From assembly GCF_030123105.1 (NCBI RefSeq), contig NZ_CP126095.1, positions 2,356,001-2,420,000 on the forward strand: DNA of 64,000 bases, in the 5' to 3' direction. Position 1 is the first letter of the stretch, and each line of letters starts with the position of its first letter. Source of the DNA: Paenibacillus sp. G2S3 (GTDB lineage: Bacteria > Bacillota > Bacilli > Paenibacillales > Paenibacillaceae). A program made the position numbers and the translations under genes. Below the pieces are notes generated by a model. It was given only the letters and a program-made list of their open reading frames with translations, was not told where the DNA came from and did not search any database. Positions 54,759 to 62,942 of the stretch are shown here, one piece after another.

Positions 54759-55670
54759 ATGGAAAAAACGAGTGTAGAACAGCTTGCAGCGATCAAAAAT
54801 TATTTGAAACAAACAAATCGGTTTGAAAGTAAGTCTGTAGAGCAAATTCGGCAAGAAATGGTTGAAGCGGCTGCGAAGCTGCCCAGTCATACCGATGTCA
54901 CAGTTGAACGGGTCATGATTGGGCCATTAAGCGGAGAGTGGATCATTCCTATGGAATCTGATCCACCTGATGATAAAGTGATTCTTTATTTTCATGGTGG
55001 TGGTTTTATTTCAGGAACCTGTGAATTTTATCGCGATTTAGCAGCACGAATTGCAAAAGCTAGTGGCATGAAAGTACTAATTATTGAGTATCGCCTTGCG
55101 CCTGAGTATCTTTATCCCGCTGCTAATGAAGATTGTATAGGGGCTTACCGGTGGTTGCTTGCGAATGGATATTCTGCGAGTGATATCGTGTTTGGAGGAG
55201 ACTCTGTTGGAGCCAGCCTTGCGCTGATGACACTGATTACTTTGCGGGATGAAGGTAGGGAGTTACCAGCAGGTGCTTTTTTAATCTCACCGCATACTGA
55301 TCTTGTCCATTTGGATGGTGAATCGTATCAGAGTCGTGCGGAGCTTGATCCGACAGGTAGCTTGGAAGGGAATAAGTGGATACTTGATGCATATGTAGGT
55401 CCTCGAACAGAGTCGGCTCCTATATTATCGCCGTTAAGAATGAGTTTGCAGGGATTGCCTGATTTACTCGTTCAAGTAGGCGACCATGAGGTGCTATTAA
55501 GCGATTCAACGAGGTTGGCTGAACGGGCGAAAGTAGCGGGTGTTCATGTAGAATTGGAAATATGGGAGAAGATGTGGAGTGTTTTTCATTTCTTAGCGTA
55601 CATGCTCCCAGAAGCTCAGCAAGCGATTGCGAAGATCGGTAAGTTTGTTAGAGAGAAGTTAGACGAGTGA
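54759..55670 (+). CDS. Alpha/beta hydrolase (hormone-sensitive lipase family)
   Basis: A 303-residue hydrolase with the HSL oxyanion motif HGGG (His79-Gly82), nucleophile Ser149 in GGDSVGAS, an acidic residue in LVQVGDHEVLL and the triad His in MWSVFHFLAYM. Hydrolyses esters of medium chain length or drugs. GGGAGGG lies upstream of the ATG. It is probably activated by the neighbouring MerR protein. Confidence 0.85.
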   Translation: MEKTSVEQLAAIKNYLKQTNRFESKSVEQIRQEMVEAAAKLPSHTDVTVERVMIGPLSGEWIIPMESDPPDDKVILYFHGGGFISGTCEFYRDLAARIAKASGMKVLIIEYRLAPEYLYPAANEDCIGAYRWLLANGYSASDIVFGGDSVGASLALMTLITLRDEGRELPAGAFLISPHTDLVHLDGESYQSRAELDPTGSLEGNKWILDAYVGPRTESAPILSPLRMSLQGLPDLLVQVGDHEVLLSDSTRLAERAKVAGVHVELEIWEKMWSVFHFLAYMLPEAQQAIAKIGKFVREKLDE

Positions 55671-55698
55671 GAATAAATAGATGAAATAATGTACCTTC

Positions 55699-55726
55699 AC
55701 CTTCTTGAGAGATCAGGGAGGTTTTA
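55699..55726 (+). terminator. Weak terminator
   Basis: CCTTCTTGA and TCAGGGAGG pair with several G-T wobbles around GAGA, followed by TTTTATTT. Confidence 0.45.
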
Positions 55727-55780
55727 TTTGTTGGGGGATGGTAGGTACTCAGGGGTTGGTTGCTATAATTCTTCAATGTT

Positions 55781-55960
55781 ACGGACCGTATTGCAGCTAT
55801 TTGCTCATTTCAGCGCGTTTGGCTAACTATTCGGACTGCATAGCTCTTATTGGCACTTAAGAACGCTGAAAAGGAGGGGATTTGGGTGAAAAGCTGCATT
55901 TGAGTCCGAAAGTGATACGAATTGGCCAGATTTTCGAAAATAAGGGCTCCTCGGTCCGAA
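55781..55960. repeat. Structured intergenic element with nested inverted repeats
   Basis: The 470-base gap after the hydrolase gene has no gene. It contains four GGACYG-type motifs in alternating orientation (55781, 55830, 55903, 55951). The 22 bases at 55830-55851 and 55939-55960 are inverted copies with 17 of 22 matches. TTTCAGCG (55809-55816)/CGCTGAAA (55864-55871) and GCAGCT (55793-55798)/AGCTGC (55892-55897) add inner pairing. This looks like a dispersed, foldable repeat or a miniature element. Confidence 0.55.
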
Positions 55961-56053
55961 TCATTTCGTACAGGTGCTAATGTTTATGGGATACCAAACG
56001 AGCTCCTAGTTTAATAAATTAGTGCGCGTCTATACTGATAATGATTTTACGAA

Positions 56054-56075
56054 TGACAAAGTGATGATATTGTCA
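56054..56075. promoter_or_regulatory. TetR operator 1 (upstream of the regulator gene)
   Basis: TGACAA-N10-TTGTCA, 65 bases before the TetR start. The same arrangement and spacing occurs at 56827-56848 before the SDR gene. Confidence 0.65.
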
Positions 56076-56139
56076 GTTTGTTTTTGATTGTTATATGCTA
56101 TGATAATTACCATCAGAGATAGAGCGAGGGGAAATACAG

Positions 56140-56730
56140 ATGTCGAATGATCTTCCATTATCTAAAGAAAACATTTTGGATGCAGCTGAACAAGTGCTCC
56201 GGCGTTTTGGTCCGGATAAGACTTCAGTTGTTGATGTAGCGAGGGTACTGAAGGTTAGTCATGGTACGCTATATAGACATTTTTCCAGTAAAGCAGCTTT
56301 GCGCGAATCGGTAACCGAAAGATGGTTGCATCAAAATATTTTAGCCCCATTGAAGGACGTTACTGAGCAATTTGATGGGAATGCCAAAGAGCAGCTACGT
56401 CTGTGGTTAGATACTCTAATTCGCAATAAACGGAGCTATGCTGTAGATGATTCCGAAATGTTTGCTATGTACGCCTCTGTAACTTTAGAAGTCGTAGATA
56501 TGATTACCCAACACGTAGATCAATTAATTGGGCAACTCGCACGCATTCTTGAAAAAGGTATACAAACCGGGGAGTTTAAAGCGTTGGAATCAGAGGTTGC
56601 GGCAAGAGCTATTTTTAATGCAACATCGCGATTTCATCATCCTGCTCATGCGAAAGAGTGGCAGTCGGCTATGATTGATCAGGAATTCGAAGCGGTCTGG
56701 GAACTGATGCTTTCCGGAATTTCGTCATAA
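56140..56730 (+). CDS. TetR family transcriptional regulator
   Basis: A 196-residue TetR-type repressor: ILDAAEQVLRRFGPDKTSV then VARVLKVSHGTLYRHFSSKAALRE, and a ligand domain of the TetR_C_7 style (ATSRFHHPAHAKEW). GCGAGGGG precedes the ATG. Two identical-spacing operators suggest that it represses itself and the downstream oxidoreductase. Ligand unknown. Confidence 0.88.
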   Translation: MSNDLPLSKENILDAAEQVLRRFGPDKTSVVDVARVLKVSHGTLYRHFSSKAALRESVTERWLHQNILAPLKDVTEQFDGNAKEQLRLWLDTLIRNKRSYAVDDSEMFAMYASVTLEVVDMITQHVDQLIGQLARILEKGIQTGEFKALESEVAARAIFNATSRFHHPAHAKEWQSAMIDQEFEAVWELMLSGISS

Positions 56731-56769
56731 ATTCTTATGGCATATTTCATAATAGAAAAATGATGGACT

Positions 56770-56801
56770 AAACCTTTTGATGAAGATCGGAAGGTTTTTT
56801 T
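56770..56801 (+). terminator. TetR gene terminator
   Basis: AAACCTT pairs with AAGGTTT, T-run follows. Confidence 0.7.
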
Positions 56802-56818
56802 GCGTCTGGAGAACAATT

Positions 56819-56856
56819 ATAACAAATGACAAAAAATTATAATTGTCACTTGTTAT
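56819..56856. promoter_or_regulatory. TetR operator 2 (before the SDR gene)
   Basis: An extended palindrome: ATAACAA-A-TGACAA, ten AT bases, TTGTCA-C-TTGTTAT. Thirteen of fourteen arm positions pair. The core TGACAA-N10-TTGTCA (56827-56848) equals operator 1. Confidence 0.7.
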
Positions 56857-56915
56857 TTGTGAGTGTTCGATTTATAATCAGACCAACAAGAAAGGCAACC
56901 GAATAGGAGGAATAA

Positions 56916-57662
56916 ATGATGGATCAGAATTTGGTTGGAAAAGTTGCATTAGTGACTGGAGCTTCAAGAGGTATGGGACGGGAAATTGCGGAGAACTTGG
57001 CGTTACATGGTGCGAAGGTTGTTGTTAATTATGCAAGCAGTCCAAGCAAGGCAGAGGAAGTTGTGAACAAAATTAAGCAAAAGGGTGGAGAAGCTATCGC
57101 TATCCGAGCGGATATCAGCCAAGTGGCAGAGCTAGAACAATTATTCCAAGCCACATTGGAAGCTTATGGACAAATCGATATTCTCGTTAACAACGCAGGC
57201 ATTATGATCACCAAGCCGATTGCCAGTATTACGGAAGAAGACTTCGACAAACAGTTCGCTATCAATGTGAAGGGTACCTTTTTTGCTTGCCAGCAAGCGG
57301 CTAAACATATGAGTGAGAACGGACGGATCATTAATTTCTCGACATCGGTTACAGGTCAGATGTTCCCAACCTACAGCATTTATGCGGGAACAAAGGGAGC
57401 AGTGGAACAATTCACTCGTCAGTTAGCTAAAGAATTTGGACGAAAAGGAATCACGATTAATGCGGTTTCGCCAGGTCCTGTTAATACGGAGCTTTTCACA
57501 GTTGGGAAGTCAGCAGAAGAGATTGCGAATGTTGGGAGTATGAATTCTTTTGGATGCTTGGGTGAGCCTGAGGATATCTCGAGTGTAGTGCTGTTTCTAG
57601 CCAGTAAGGAATCACAGTGGGTTACGGGCCAGACGATTCGTGTGAATGGGGGATTTATTTGA
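56916..57662 (+). CDS. Short-chain dehydrogenase/reductase
   Basis: A 248-residue NAD(P)-dependent SDR: cofactor motif TGASRGMGREIA, DILVNNAG, catalytic Ser-Tyr-Lys in FSTSVTGQM...YAGTKGA, and NAVSPGPVNTEL. AGGAGG lies five bases before the first ATG; the second ATG at 56919 is an alternative. Regulated by the TetR gene upstream. Substrate unknown; such enzymes reduce reactive aldehydes, ketones or quinones. Confidence 0.88.
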   Translation: MMDQNLVGKVALVTGASRGMGREIAENLALHGAKVVVNYASSPSKAEEVVNKIKQKGGEAIAIRADISQVAELEQLFQATLEAYGQIDILVNNAGIMITKPIASITEEDFDKQFAINVKGTFFACQQAAKHMSENGRIINFSTSVTGQMFPTYSIYAGTKGAVEQFTRQLAKEFGRKGITINAVSPGPVNTELFTVGKSAEEIANVGSMNSFGCLGEPEDISSVVLFLASKESQWVTGQTIRVNGGFI

Positions 57663-57761
57663 GAGGTTAGAAAATTTTATTTATGTGTAAAATGGCTTAT
57701 CGGATGGGTGTTTACACTTGGAAAACCATACCTATCTCACCCCTTTACATACAAAGAGTAA

Positions 57762-57983
57762 TGTCTTGTAAATCGAATCGTTAAAGACGTAGCAAATAAT
57801 CAATGTATAATCATCGGTCATGTCTGCGAATTTGGAAAAGAGACCGCTGTGTTTTTCTGCAGCGGTGTCGAACAAACTAAGAATAGTGTTGATACCATTG
57901 GCATATTCAATCTAGCACAAAAGAAAATCAAATGGAACTTCCGCCTCGACACTAAGTACTGTGGCGGTTATTGTGTTGAGTAA
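57762..57983 (+). pseudogene. Unrecognised coding relic without a start
   Basis: A 73-codon open stretch between stops: CIIIGHVCEFGKETAVFFC, SGVEQTKNSVDTIGIFNL and NFRLDTKYCGGYCVE. Residue pattern looks like real protein, but no start codon with a ribosome binding site exists. It contains a hairpin ACCGCTG/CAGCGGT (57842-57865). Probably a remnant of a lost gene at the edge of the AT-rich block. The rest of 57663-58109 shows nothing further. Confidence 0.35.
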
Positions 57984-58109
57984 ATATAAGAGTAAAAGTA
58001 ATTTTGTTTAGGTCAGGATTACACATGTTAGAGACTATTTAATATATCATGAAGATAAAGCAAGAATGAAACTTCAGCCCTCTTGAAAAATAACATAAGG
58101 AGGACGTGC

Positions 58110-58244
58110 TTGAAGGTGATGAAATTCGAATACTCACAACTAAAGTCTAAAGTCGCTGGCAGCGTCTCAATAGGCTCTTTGTGCTGTGCAAAATCAATCA
58201 AATGGAGTGAGAAGCGACGAGACCATTGGTTCTCATCGCTGTAA
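58110..58244 (+). CDS. Possible small Cys-containing peptide
   Basis: A 44-codon frame from TTG at 58110 with a strong AAGGAGG six bases upstream (an in-frame ATG is at 58119). The peptide is MKVMKFEYSQLKSKVAGS, then VSIGSLCCAKSIKWSEKRR and DHWFSSL. It has a CC pair preceded by Ser/Gly residues. No family is recognised. It lies upstream of the LytTR/RiPP block and could be a peptide product or a chance ORF. Confidence 0.4.
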   Translation: MKVMKFEYSQLKSKVAGSVSIGSLCCAKSIKWSEKRRDHWFSSL

Positions 58245-58543
58245 GCATAATCACGAATGGTTCATGATGGCTTTAAATCCATCACTGTGAACAATATAAA
58301 CAGTCAACGTCTCTTTTCTAATATTGTACCTAATGATATTCTGGCTTTTAATTTGTAATTTTCAACCTCTATTATAATAATTCGATAGCCGAAATTTAAT
58401 AAAGACTGTCGTTCTTATTATGTGCCTGTCTCTGAGGGGGAAGTATAAGATTGTTTGCTGAATTAAAGTGGTTGAAAAAATGCTGATCCAATATAACTTG
58501 AAAAAGAGAATTCTAATGACCGATCTTTGTATTCACATCATTA
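58245..58543. other. Gene-free AT-rich interval with a hairpin
   Basis: A hairpin built from GTTCA-GATGG and CCATC-TGAAC lies at about 58259-58293. The remainder (up to the LytTR gene end) shows nothing that can be supported as a gene. Confidence 0.4.
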
Positions 58544-59284
58544 CTATACTCTTTGAAAAGTATGTTCGCAAAGAGTGCTCGTATGAACTTCTATCACATC
58601 CTTCTTATACAATCGACCCAAAGGAAGTATGTCCTTGTTTGTCATTACTACTTTACTGGAGGTGAATTTTTGAATATGCTTCAGGTTAACAATGGCAGAT
58701 TTATGTATCTGATAGAAATTCATATCGAGTCTTTCTGAGAGCTGAGTCAATGTTATCGCAGAATATAATACCTGATCCAGGGTGGTTATTTTAACATGTA
58801 GTTTATCTACTTTGACCAATGATATAATTTCAAATGTTTGTAGAATTACCTCTCCATCCGTTGTTTTTAGCTTAATGTGAGGGTAGATGGCGGTATTTAT
58901 ATATACGAATGCTCTTTGCAATAATACTTGGAACGTTTCGTAAACCAAGGGTTTTAACTGATAATAAAATGGTTGTACATTAAAACTATCGATCATATAT
59001 TCAGGAGAATCAGCTAGAAAAATGATCTGGACGTTATAGTCTGGTTCAGCGCGAATTTTGAGTATAGTGTCTATCCCGCTGATGCCGGACATTTCGATAT
59101 CTATAAGGATTAAGTGGAAGGTATATCGACCGGGAAGACTATAATAATATAATAATTCCTCTCCCGACGGAAAATATTGTACATAAAAGATAGATGAAGA
59201 ATTTTTTGAAAATTCTGAAAAAAATTTCTTGAACTGCTGAAGCGTTTTTTCGTCATCATCGCATACTGCTATATGCAACAACAA
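58544..59284 (-). CDS. LytTR family response regulator
   Basis: About 246 residues: a receiver domain (VCDDDEKTLQQF, phospho-Asp in LILIDIEMSGISG, and a QLKP that replaces the usual KP region with Lys) and a LytTR DNA-binding domain (IKLKTTDGEVILQTFEIIS, FYQIHKSAIVNLKHIQKF). LytTR regulators control bacteriocin and quorum genes. No cognate kinase is in the window. AAAGGAG adjoins the TTG at 59290, so a TTG two codons further in (59284) is the better start. It is divergent from the radical SAM gene. Confidence 0.85.
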   Translation of the reverse strand: MLLHIAVCDDDEKTLQQFKKFFSEFSKNSSSIFYVQYFPSGEELLYYYSLPGRYTFHLILIDIEMSGISGIDTILKIRAEPDYNVQIIFLADSPEYMIDSFNVQPFYYQLKPLVYETFQVLLQRAFVYINTAIYPHIKLKTTDGEVILQTFEIISLVKVDKLHVKITTLDQVLYSAITLTQLSERLDMNFYQIHKSAIVNLKHIQKFTSSKVVMTNKDILPLGRLYKKDVIEVHTSTLCEHTFQRV

Positions 59285-59751
59285 AATCAACTCCTTTAAT
59301 ATGAGAAATAATCCAATTAGTGGTCATTATACCAGAATGATTATCTTAAATGCAATTTACTAGTTTAAACAAAAAACTGATTGATAACGGTTTCATGTCT
59401 GATAACTCATCCAAAAAATGTAAATTAAATCAAAAACACGCTGTTCATATCTTTGAAATGGAATTATATCCAATTGCTTCCATTTTATTAGTTTATATGT
59501 TATATTGATTTTGGAAGAGGCAATATTGCTAGAATACTTTGTGAAAAAAATCTCATGAATCTTTGATTTAAAAGTAAATTACCAGTATTGAGTACGAAAT
59601 CCCTAGTACTATGGACTACAGCCGTAACTGAGAAACTAGAAGTCTTTTCACAGCTATCTGTATTTATTTTGAACATGACATGATTTGGAAAATGAAATGG
59701 TAGTAGAGAGATTAGAAATATATAGATTGATTCTAAGAAAGAGGTGGGAAA
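59285..59751. other. AT-rich divergent control region of the RiPP locus
   Basis: A 467-base AT-rich gap between the LytTR regulator and the radical SAM gene. No ORF with a good start is seen, and no canonical LytTR direct repeats were identified by eye. Promoter elements for the maturase operon must lie here; TAGAATACT near 59531-59539 is a weak -10 candidate. Confidence 0.5.
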
Positions 59752-61302
59752 ATGAGTACATTAAAGTGTCATGAGGAAATCGAGCGTTTGTTTGGAATAA
59801 AACATTATAGTGGGATTCATCGTTTGGGTAAGCTCTTCTCAACGGGGCAGAATATCTACTATTATGACACCGGAACGGGAAAGGTGCTGCAGTTGGAAGA
59901 TGATGCCTTAAAGATCATGCAGTCCCTCTTTGAATTACCTGATGTTAATAATGTCAATGAATTGATGAGAGTACAAGGGATATCGATCTCAGCGATCAAT
60001 GATTTTTGCCAAACGGTAGTCGATGAACATCTGTTTCGAGCATTTAAGCCCGACCGTTTGTATACTCCTGGCCATAACGAGCTTTTAGAGGAGCGGGTTA
60101 ACAATGAGTTATCTCAAGTGATTCTAGAATTAACCGGTCGTTGCAATTTGCGCTGTGGATATTGCATTTACAATGAAGACTGCGACTTGAACAGAGATTT
60201 TAACAACAGTGATATGAGCCTGGAAATTGCGAAGGCAAGTATTGATTATGCGGCAAAGCATTCTGGAGAGAAAATAGCCGTTACTTTTTATGGCGGAGAA
60301 CCGCTACTGAAGTTTGATTTATTGAAATGGGCAGTCGAGTATTCATTGGAAACCCTAAAGGGAAAAAAAATAACCTTTTCATTGACTACGAATCTGACTT
60401 TGGTGACTAAAGAAATTGCGGATTACTTGGCATTCGTTCCAGGAATGGGGGTTGTTTGTAGTCTGGATGGGCCGGAATATGTACAGAATTCATATAGAAA
60501 ATATGCTAATGGTGAAGGCAGCTACTCACGGGCTATTCGTGGCCTGAAGCTGATGAGTGATTCGTTTTCAAAAAGTGAAAATGCACTTTCCATTAACGCT
60601 GTATTTGCGCCCCCATATTCGCATGACAAGTTGAATGATATTAACTCTTTTTTTGCAGATTTGGATTTCTTGCCTCCCAACGTAGACATTAACATTGGTT
60701 ATGTTGCGGAAGGTAGTCTTCCTAATGCAGAAATAAAACTGAAGAACAATCATAATGTTAATCCGCAGGTCATGGATCCTTTGTGGTCGTGGTTGGAAGA
60801 ACGTGCTTTGATTCGCCCTGACATTAGGGGTGATATTAATGACATTTCTTCGTCTGGTATTGAAAGCTCGTTAATCAGCATAGAAAAGCGTTATCTTACG
60901 GATTCCCCCGGTGAATTTTATCCGTTTAATGGCTGCTGTACTCCTGGTGCACGTAGACTTTATATCACTACTAATGGCGAACTATATGTTTGTGAACGAG
61001 TAGGCGCTTCTCCTTCCATAGGAAATATCGTGGAGGGCATTGATTTTGATCGTCTGAAAAAATATTATGTTGAAGACTATTCCGAAGGTTCGATAGAGCA
61101 ATGCCAAGACTGTTGGGCGATTAGATTGTGCTCTGTGTGTTATGCCCATAACTATACAGAAGAAAAATTTGATTCTGTTGAAAAAAATAGAAAATGTAAT
61201 TTGCGCAGAAGTGTCCATCTCAAGGATTTGGTCCTTTATCATACACTACGGGAAAATTCACCTGAAAAGTTAGAATTCTTGGAACATACTGAAATTTATT
61301 GA
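59752..61302 (+). CDS. Radical SAM/SPASM peptide maturase
   Basis: A 516-residue enzyme likely to crosslink the downstream Cys-rich peptide. Residues about 25-98 form a PqqD-like RiPP recognition region (NIYYYDTGTGKVLQLEDDA). The radical SAM cluster is CNLRCGYC (Cys131, Cys135, Cys138), followed by GGEP (181-184). The C-terminal SPASM region has Cys395, Cys396, Cys414, Cys451, Cys454, Cys460, Cys463 and Cys482, enough for two auxiliary Fe-S clusters. Similar enzymes make sactipeptide or ranthipeptide thioethers. GAGGTGG precedes the ATG. The gene starts the operon with the precursor 66 bases downstream. Confidence 0.85.
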   Translation: MSTLKCHEEIERLFGIKHYSGIHRLGKLFSTGQNIYYYDTGTGKVLQLEDDALKIMQSLFELPDVNNVNELMRVQGISISAINDFCQTVVDEHLFRAFKPDRLYTPGHNELLEERVNNELSQVILELTGRCNLRCGYCIYNEDCDLNRDFNNSDMSLEIAKASIDYAAKHSGEKIAVTFYGGEPLLKFDLLKWAVEYSLETLKGKKITFSLTTNLTLVTKEIADYLAFVPGMGVVCSLDGPEYVQNSYRKYANGEGSYSRAIRGLKLMSDSFSKSENALSINAVFAPPYSHDKLNDINSFFADLDFLPPNVDINIGYVAEGSLPNAEIKLKNNHNVNPQVMDPLWSWLEERALIRPDIRGDINDISSSGIESSLISIEKRYLTDSPGEFYPFNGCCTPGARRLYITTNGELYVCERVGASPSIGNIVEGIDFDRLKKYYVEDYSEGSIEQCQDCWAIRLCSVCYAHNYTEEKFDSVEKNRKCNLRRSVHLKDLVLYHTLRENSPEKLEFLEHTEIY

Positions 61303-61311
61303 TGATATTTT

Positions 61312-61328
61312 TCCTCATATTATGAGGA
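61312..61328 (+). promoter_or_regulatory. Palindrome between maturase and precursor genes
   Basis: TCCTCATA-T-TATGAGGA is a perfect 8-1-8 palindrome without a T-run. It may be an operator, an mRNA processing hairpin, or a weak attenuator that separates expression of the peptide from the maturase. Confidence 0.5.
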
Positions 61329-61368
61329 TCAATATAAATGAATTAACAATAAAGGAGGTGAATAGATC

Positions 61369-61584
61369 ATGTTAGTAATCAATCCCTTGTTTCGCAATCA
61401 AGATGATGCTGTGACAGCTGCACATAAGTGTAACTGTATATGTAATGTGGACACTCCTAATCAACATGATAATACTGGAGACAGAGCATGGTGGTGGGGT
61501 GTTCCGGATTGTGGCTGCGGATGCAACAGCAATATTACTGATAATAAAGAACGTAATACCTCTACAGCAAGTAATGGATCATAA
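61369..61584 (+). CDS. Cys-rich RiPP precursor peptide candidate
   Basis: A 71-residue peptide with an excellent AAAGGAGGTG site. The leader-like part is MLVINPLFRNQDDAVTAAHK. Then CNCICNVDTP (Cys21, 23, 25), a middle with a WWW triad (41-43), and DCGCGCNSN (Cys48, 50, 52), ending in a Ser/Thr/Asn-rich tail. The two CxCxC clusters are symmetric, 22 residues apart (between Cys25 and Cys48). Sandwiched between radical SAM and M16 peptidase genes, it is the likely substrate. The Cys pattern differs from SCIFF and from CxxxD freyrasin-type peptides as I know them. Confidence 0.75.
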   Translation: MLVINPLFRNQDDAVTAAHKCNCICNVDTPNQHDNTGDRAWWWGVPDCGCGCNSNITDNKERNTSTASNGS

Positions 61585-61600
61585 ATGAATTGAATTTTGA

Positions 61601-61635
61601 AAAAGGTGATCTAACTTTATGTTAGCTCACCTTTT
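61601..61635 (+). terminator. Intercistronic hairpin after the precursor gene
   Basis: AAAAGGTGATCTAAC pairs with GTTAGCTCACCTTTT (one mismatch), loop TTTAT, followed by AATTT rather than a strong T-run. Leaky termination here would make the precursor more abundant than the downstream enzymes, a common design in bacteriocin operons. Confidence 0.65.
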
Positions 61636-61680
61636 AATTTAATATATTTATATTCTCTTATTAAGGAGATAGGAATAGGA

Positions 61681-62934
61681 ATGAAACCTAAATTATCTTT
61701 ATCTTTTCAACAAGAAAAAAATATATATTTTGTTAACGATGAATGTGAAGAGACACTGGTAATAGTGTGTATTAAAGCTGGATGTGGTCAGGAGCCATCG
61801 GGTAAAAATGGCATAGCTCATCTAGTTGAACATATATGTCTTTCATACCGTAAGTATATTCCTTCATCATGCAATAGTTCCCTTATTTTTAATGAGATTC
61901 GTTCATCAGGATTTACTAACTATGGTCAAACAATCCTAATGTTCTCTTTTCCATCTCACATGGATAATATCAATATGTTCCACCAGATTTTAATGATAAT
62001 TCTTAGTAATGCTATTATAACTAACAAGACTTTTGAGATATCAAAATTAGAGCTATTGGCTGAATGTAAACAGAAAGGATCTCAGTGGTACTGGCAACAG
62101 GAACTCATTTCTTTTATTACTAATAGCCAGATCAACGAGCTTCCGGTAGGTAAGGTTGATGAGATTGTGCAATTACAGATGAAGGATGCGGTCACATTTA
62201 TTCAAAACAACTACACTAACGATAATTTAGCACTAATATATTTTACCGGACTTCAGGTGCCTGAAATTATATCAAATCTAAATCAAACAATACCATGTGT
62301 AGATACTGTAACTCCTAATTCATTAAATCATCATGAGTTAGGCATCAGTTACGGAGTAGAACAGCAAAAGTTTAACTTGTCAATTTGTAGACTGGAGCAT
62401 CCTACTAATTTAAAAGTCGTAGACTTCTACTATCAACAAACCTATCAATCAGTGAATCTCAAAGAAAAATTGACAAGGATGTTATTTGAAATCATTACAA
62501 AGATAAGTATTGATGAATATGTGTCTGTATCCCCTTATGCTAATAGATGCTCGGACGTTTCAGTAAAGGATAAGCATGTGTCAGCTTATTTTTATTATGC
62601 TGTATTTACACTAACCTTTATTTCCATAGATGACACAATATCTACTTTTGCAGAAGACATTGCTTACTATTTGAAACGATTATTGATCACAGAAGAGAAA
62701 CTGAAAGCATCGAAAGAAAGTATTTCTCCTTTTTTGTGTGAACCAGAACAGCCTAGCAGAGTTGAATTATTCCAAAATATATCCTCGCATTTTTTTTATG
62801 GTGAACCTATTCATATTACGTGTGAACATTACAATCAGTTAAAGGAATTGCTAGATAAAATAGAGGTAAGCGATTTAATGAGTTACAAGAACTGGATTTT
62901 GAATGCTCCTTGCAAAATAGTAATCTCTACCTAA
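61681..62934 (+). CDS. M16 family zinc peptidase (insulinase/AlbF/PqqF-like)
   Basis: A 417-residue peptidase with the inverted zinc motif HLVEH (His47, Glu50, His51) in GIAHLVEHICLSY and a likely third ligand Glu in KLELLAECKQ. Length equals a single M16 half, so it would act as a homodimer or with a partner. In subtilosin and PQQ loci such proteins trim the modified peptide. AAGGAGATAGG lies upstream of the ATG. Confidence 0.82.
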   Translation: MKPKLSLSFQQEKNIYFVNDECEETLVIVCIKAGCGQEPSGKNGIAHLVEHICLSYRKYIPSSCNSSLIFNEIRSSGFTNYGQTILMFSFPSHMDNINMFHQILMIILSNAIITNKTFEISKLELLAECKQKGSQWYWQQELISFITNSQINELPVGKVDEIVQLQMKDAVTFIQNNYTNDNLALIYFTGLQVPEIISNLNQTIPCVDTVTPNSLNHHELGISYGVEQQKFNLSICRLEHPTNLKVVDFYYQQTYQSVNLKEKLTRMLFEIITKISIDEYVSVSPYANRCSDVSVKDKHVSAYFYYAVFTLTFISIDDTISTFAEDIAYYLKRLLITEEKLKASKESISPFLCEPEQPSRVELFQNISSHFFYGEPIHITCEHYNQLKELLDKIEVSDLMSYKNWILNAPCKIVIST

Positions 62935-62942
62935 AGGTGATG

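Noticed and set aside
58468..58665. A 65-codon plus-strand ORF at the LytTR 3' end
   Set aside because: Most of it is antisense to the LytTR gene, and the start lacks a ribosome binding site.
61369..61584. Naming the precursor as SCIFF, subtilosin or freyrasin family
   Set aside because: Cys spacing (CxCxC twice) does not fit six-Cys-in-forty-five, subtilosin CxxC or CxxxD layouts, so only a generic call is justified.
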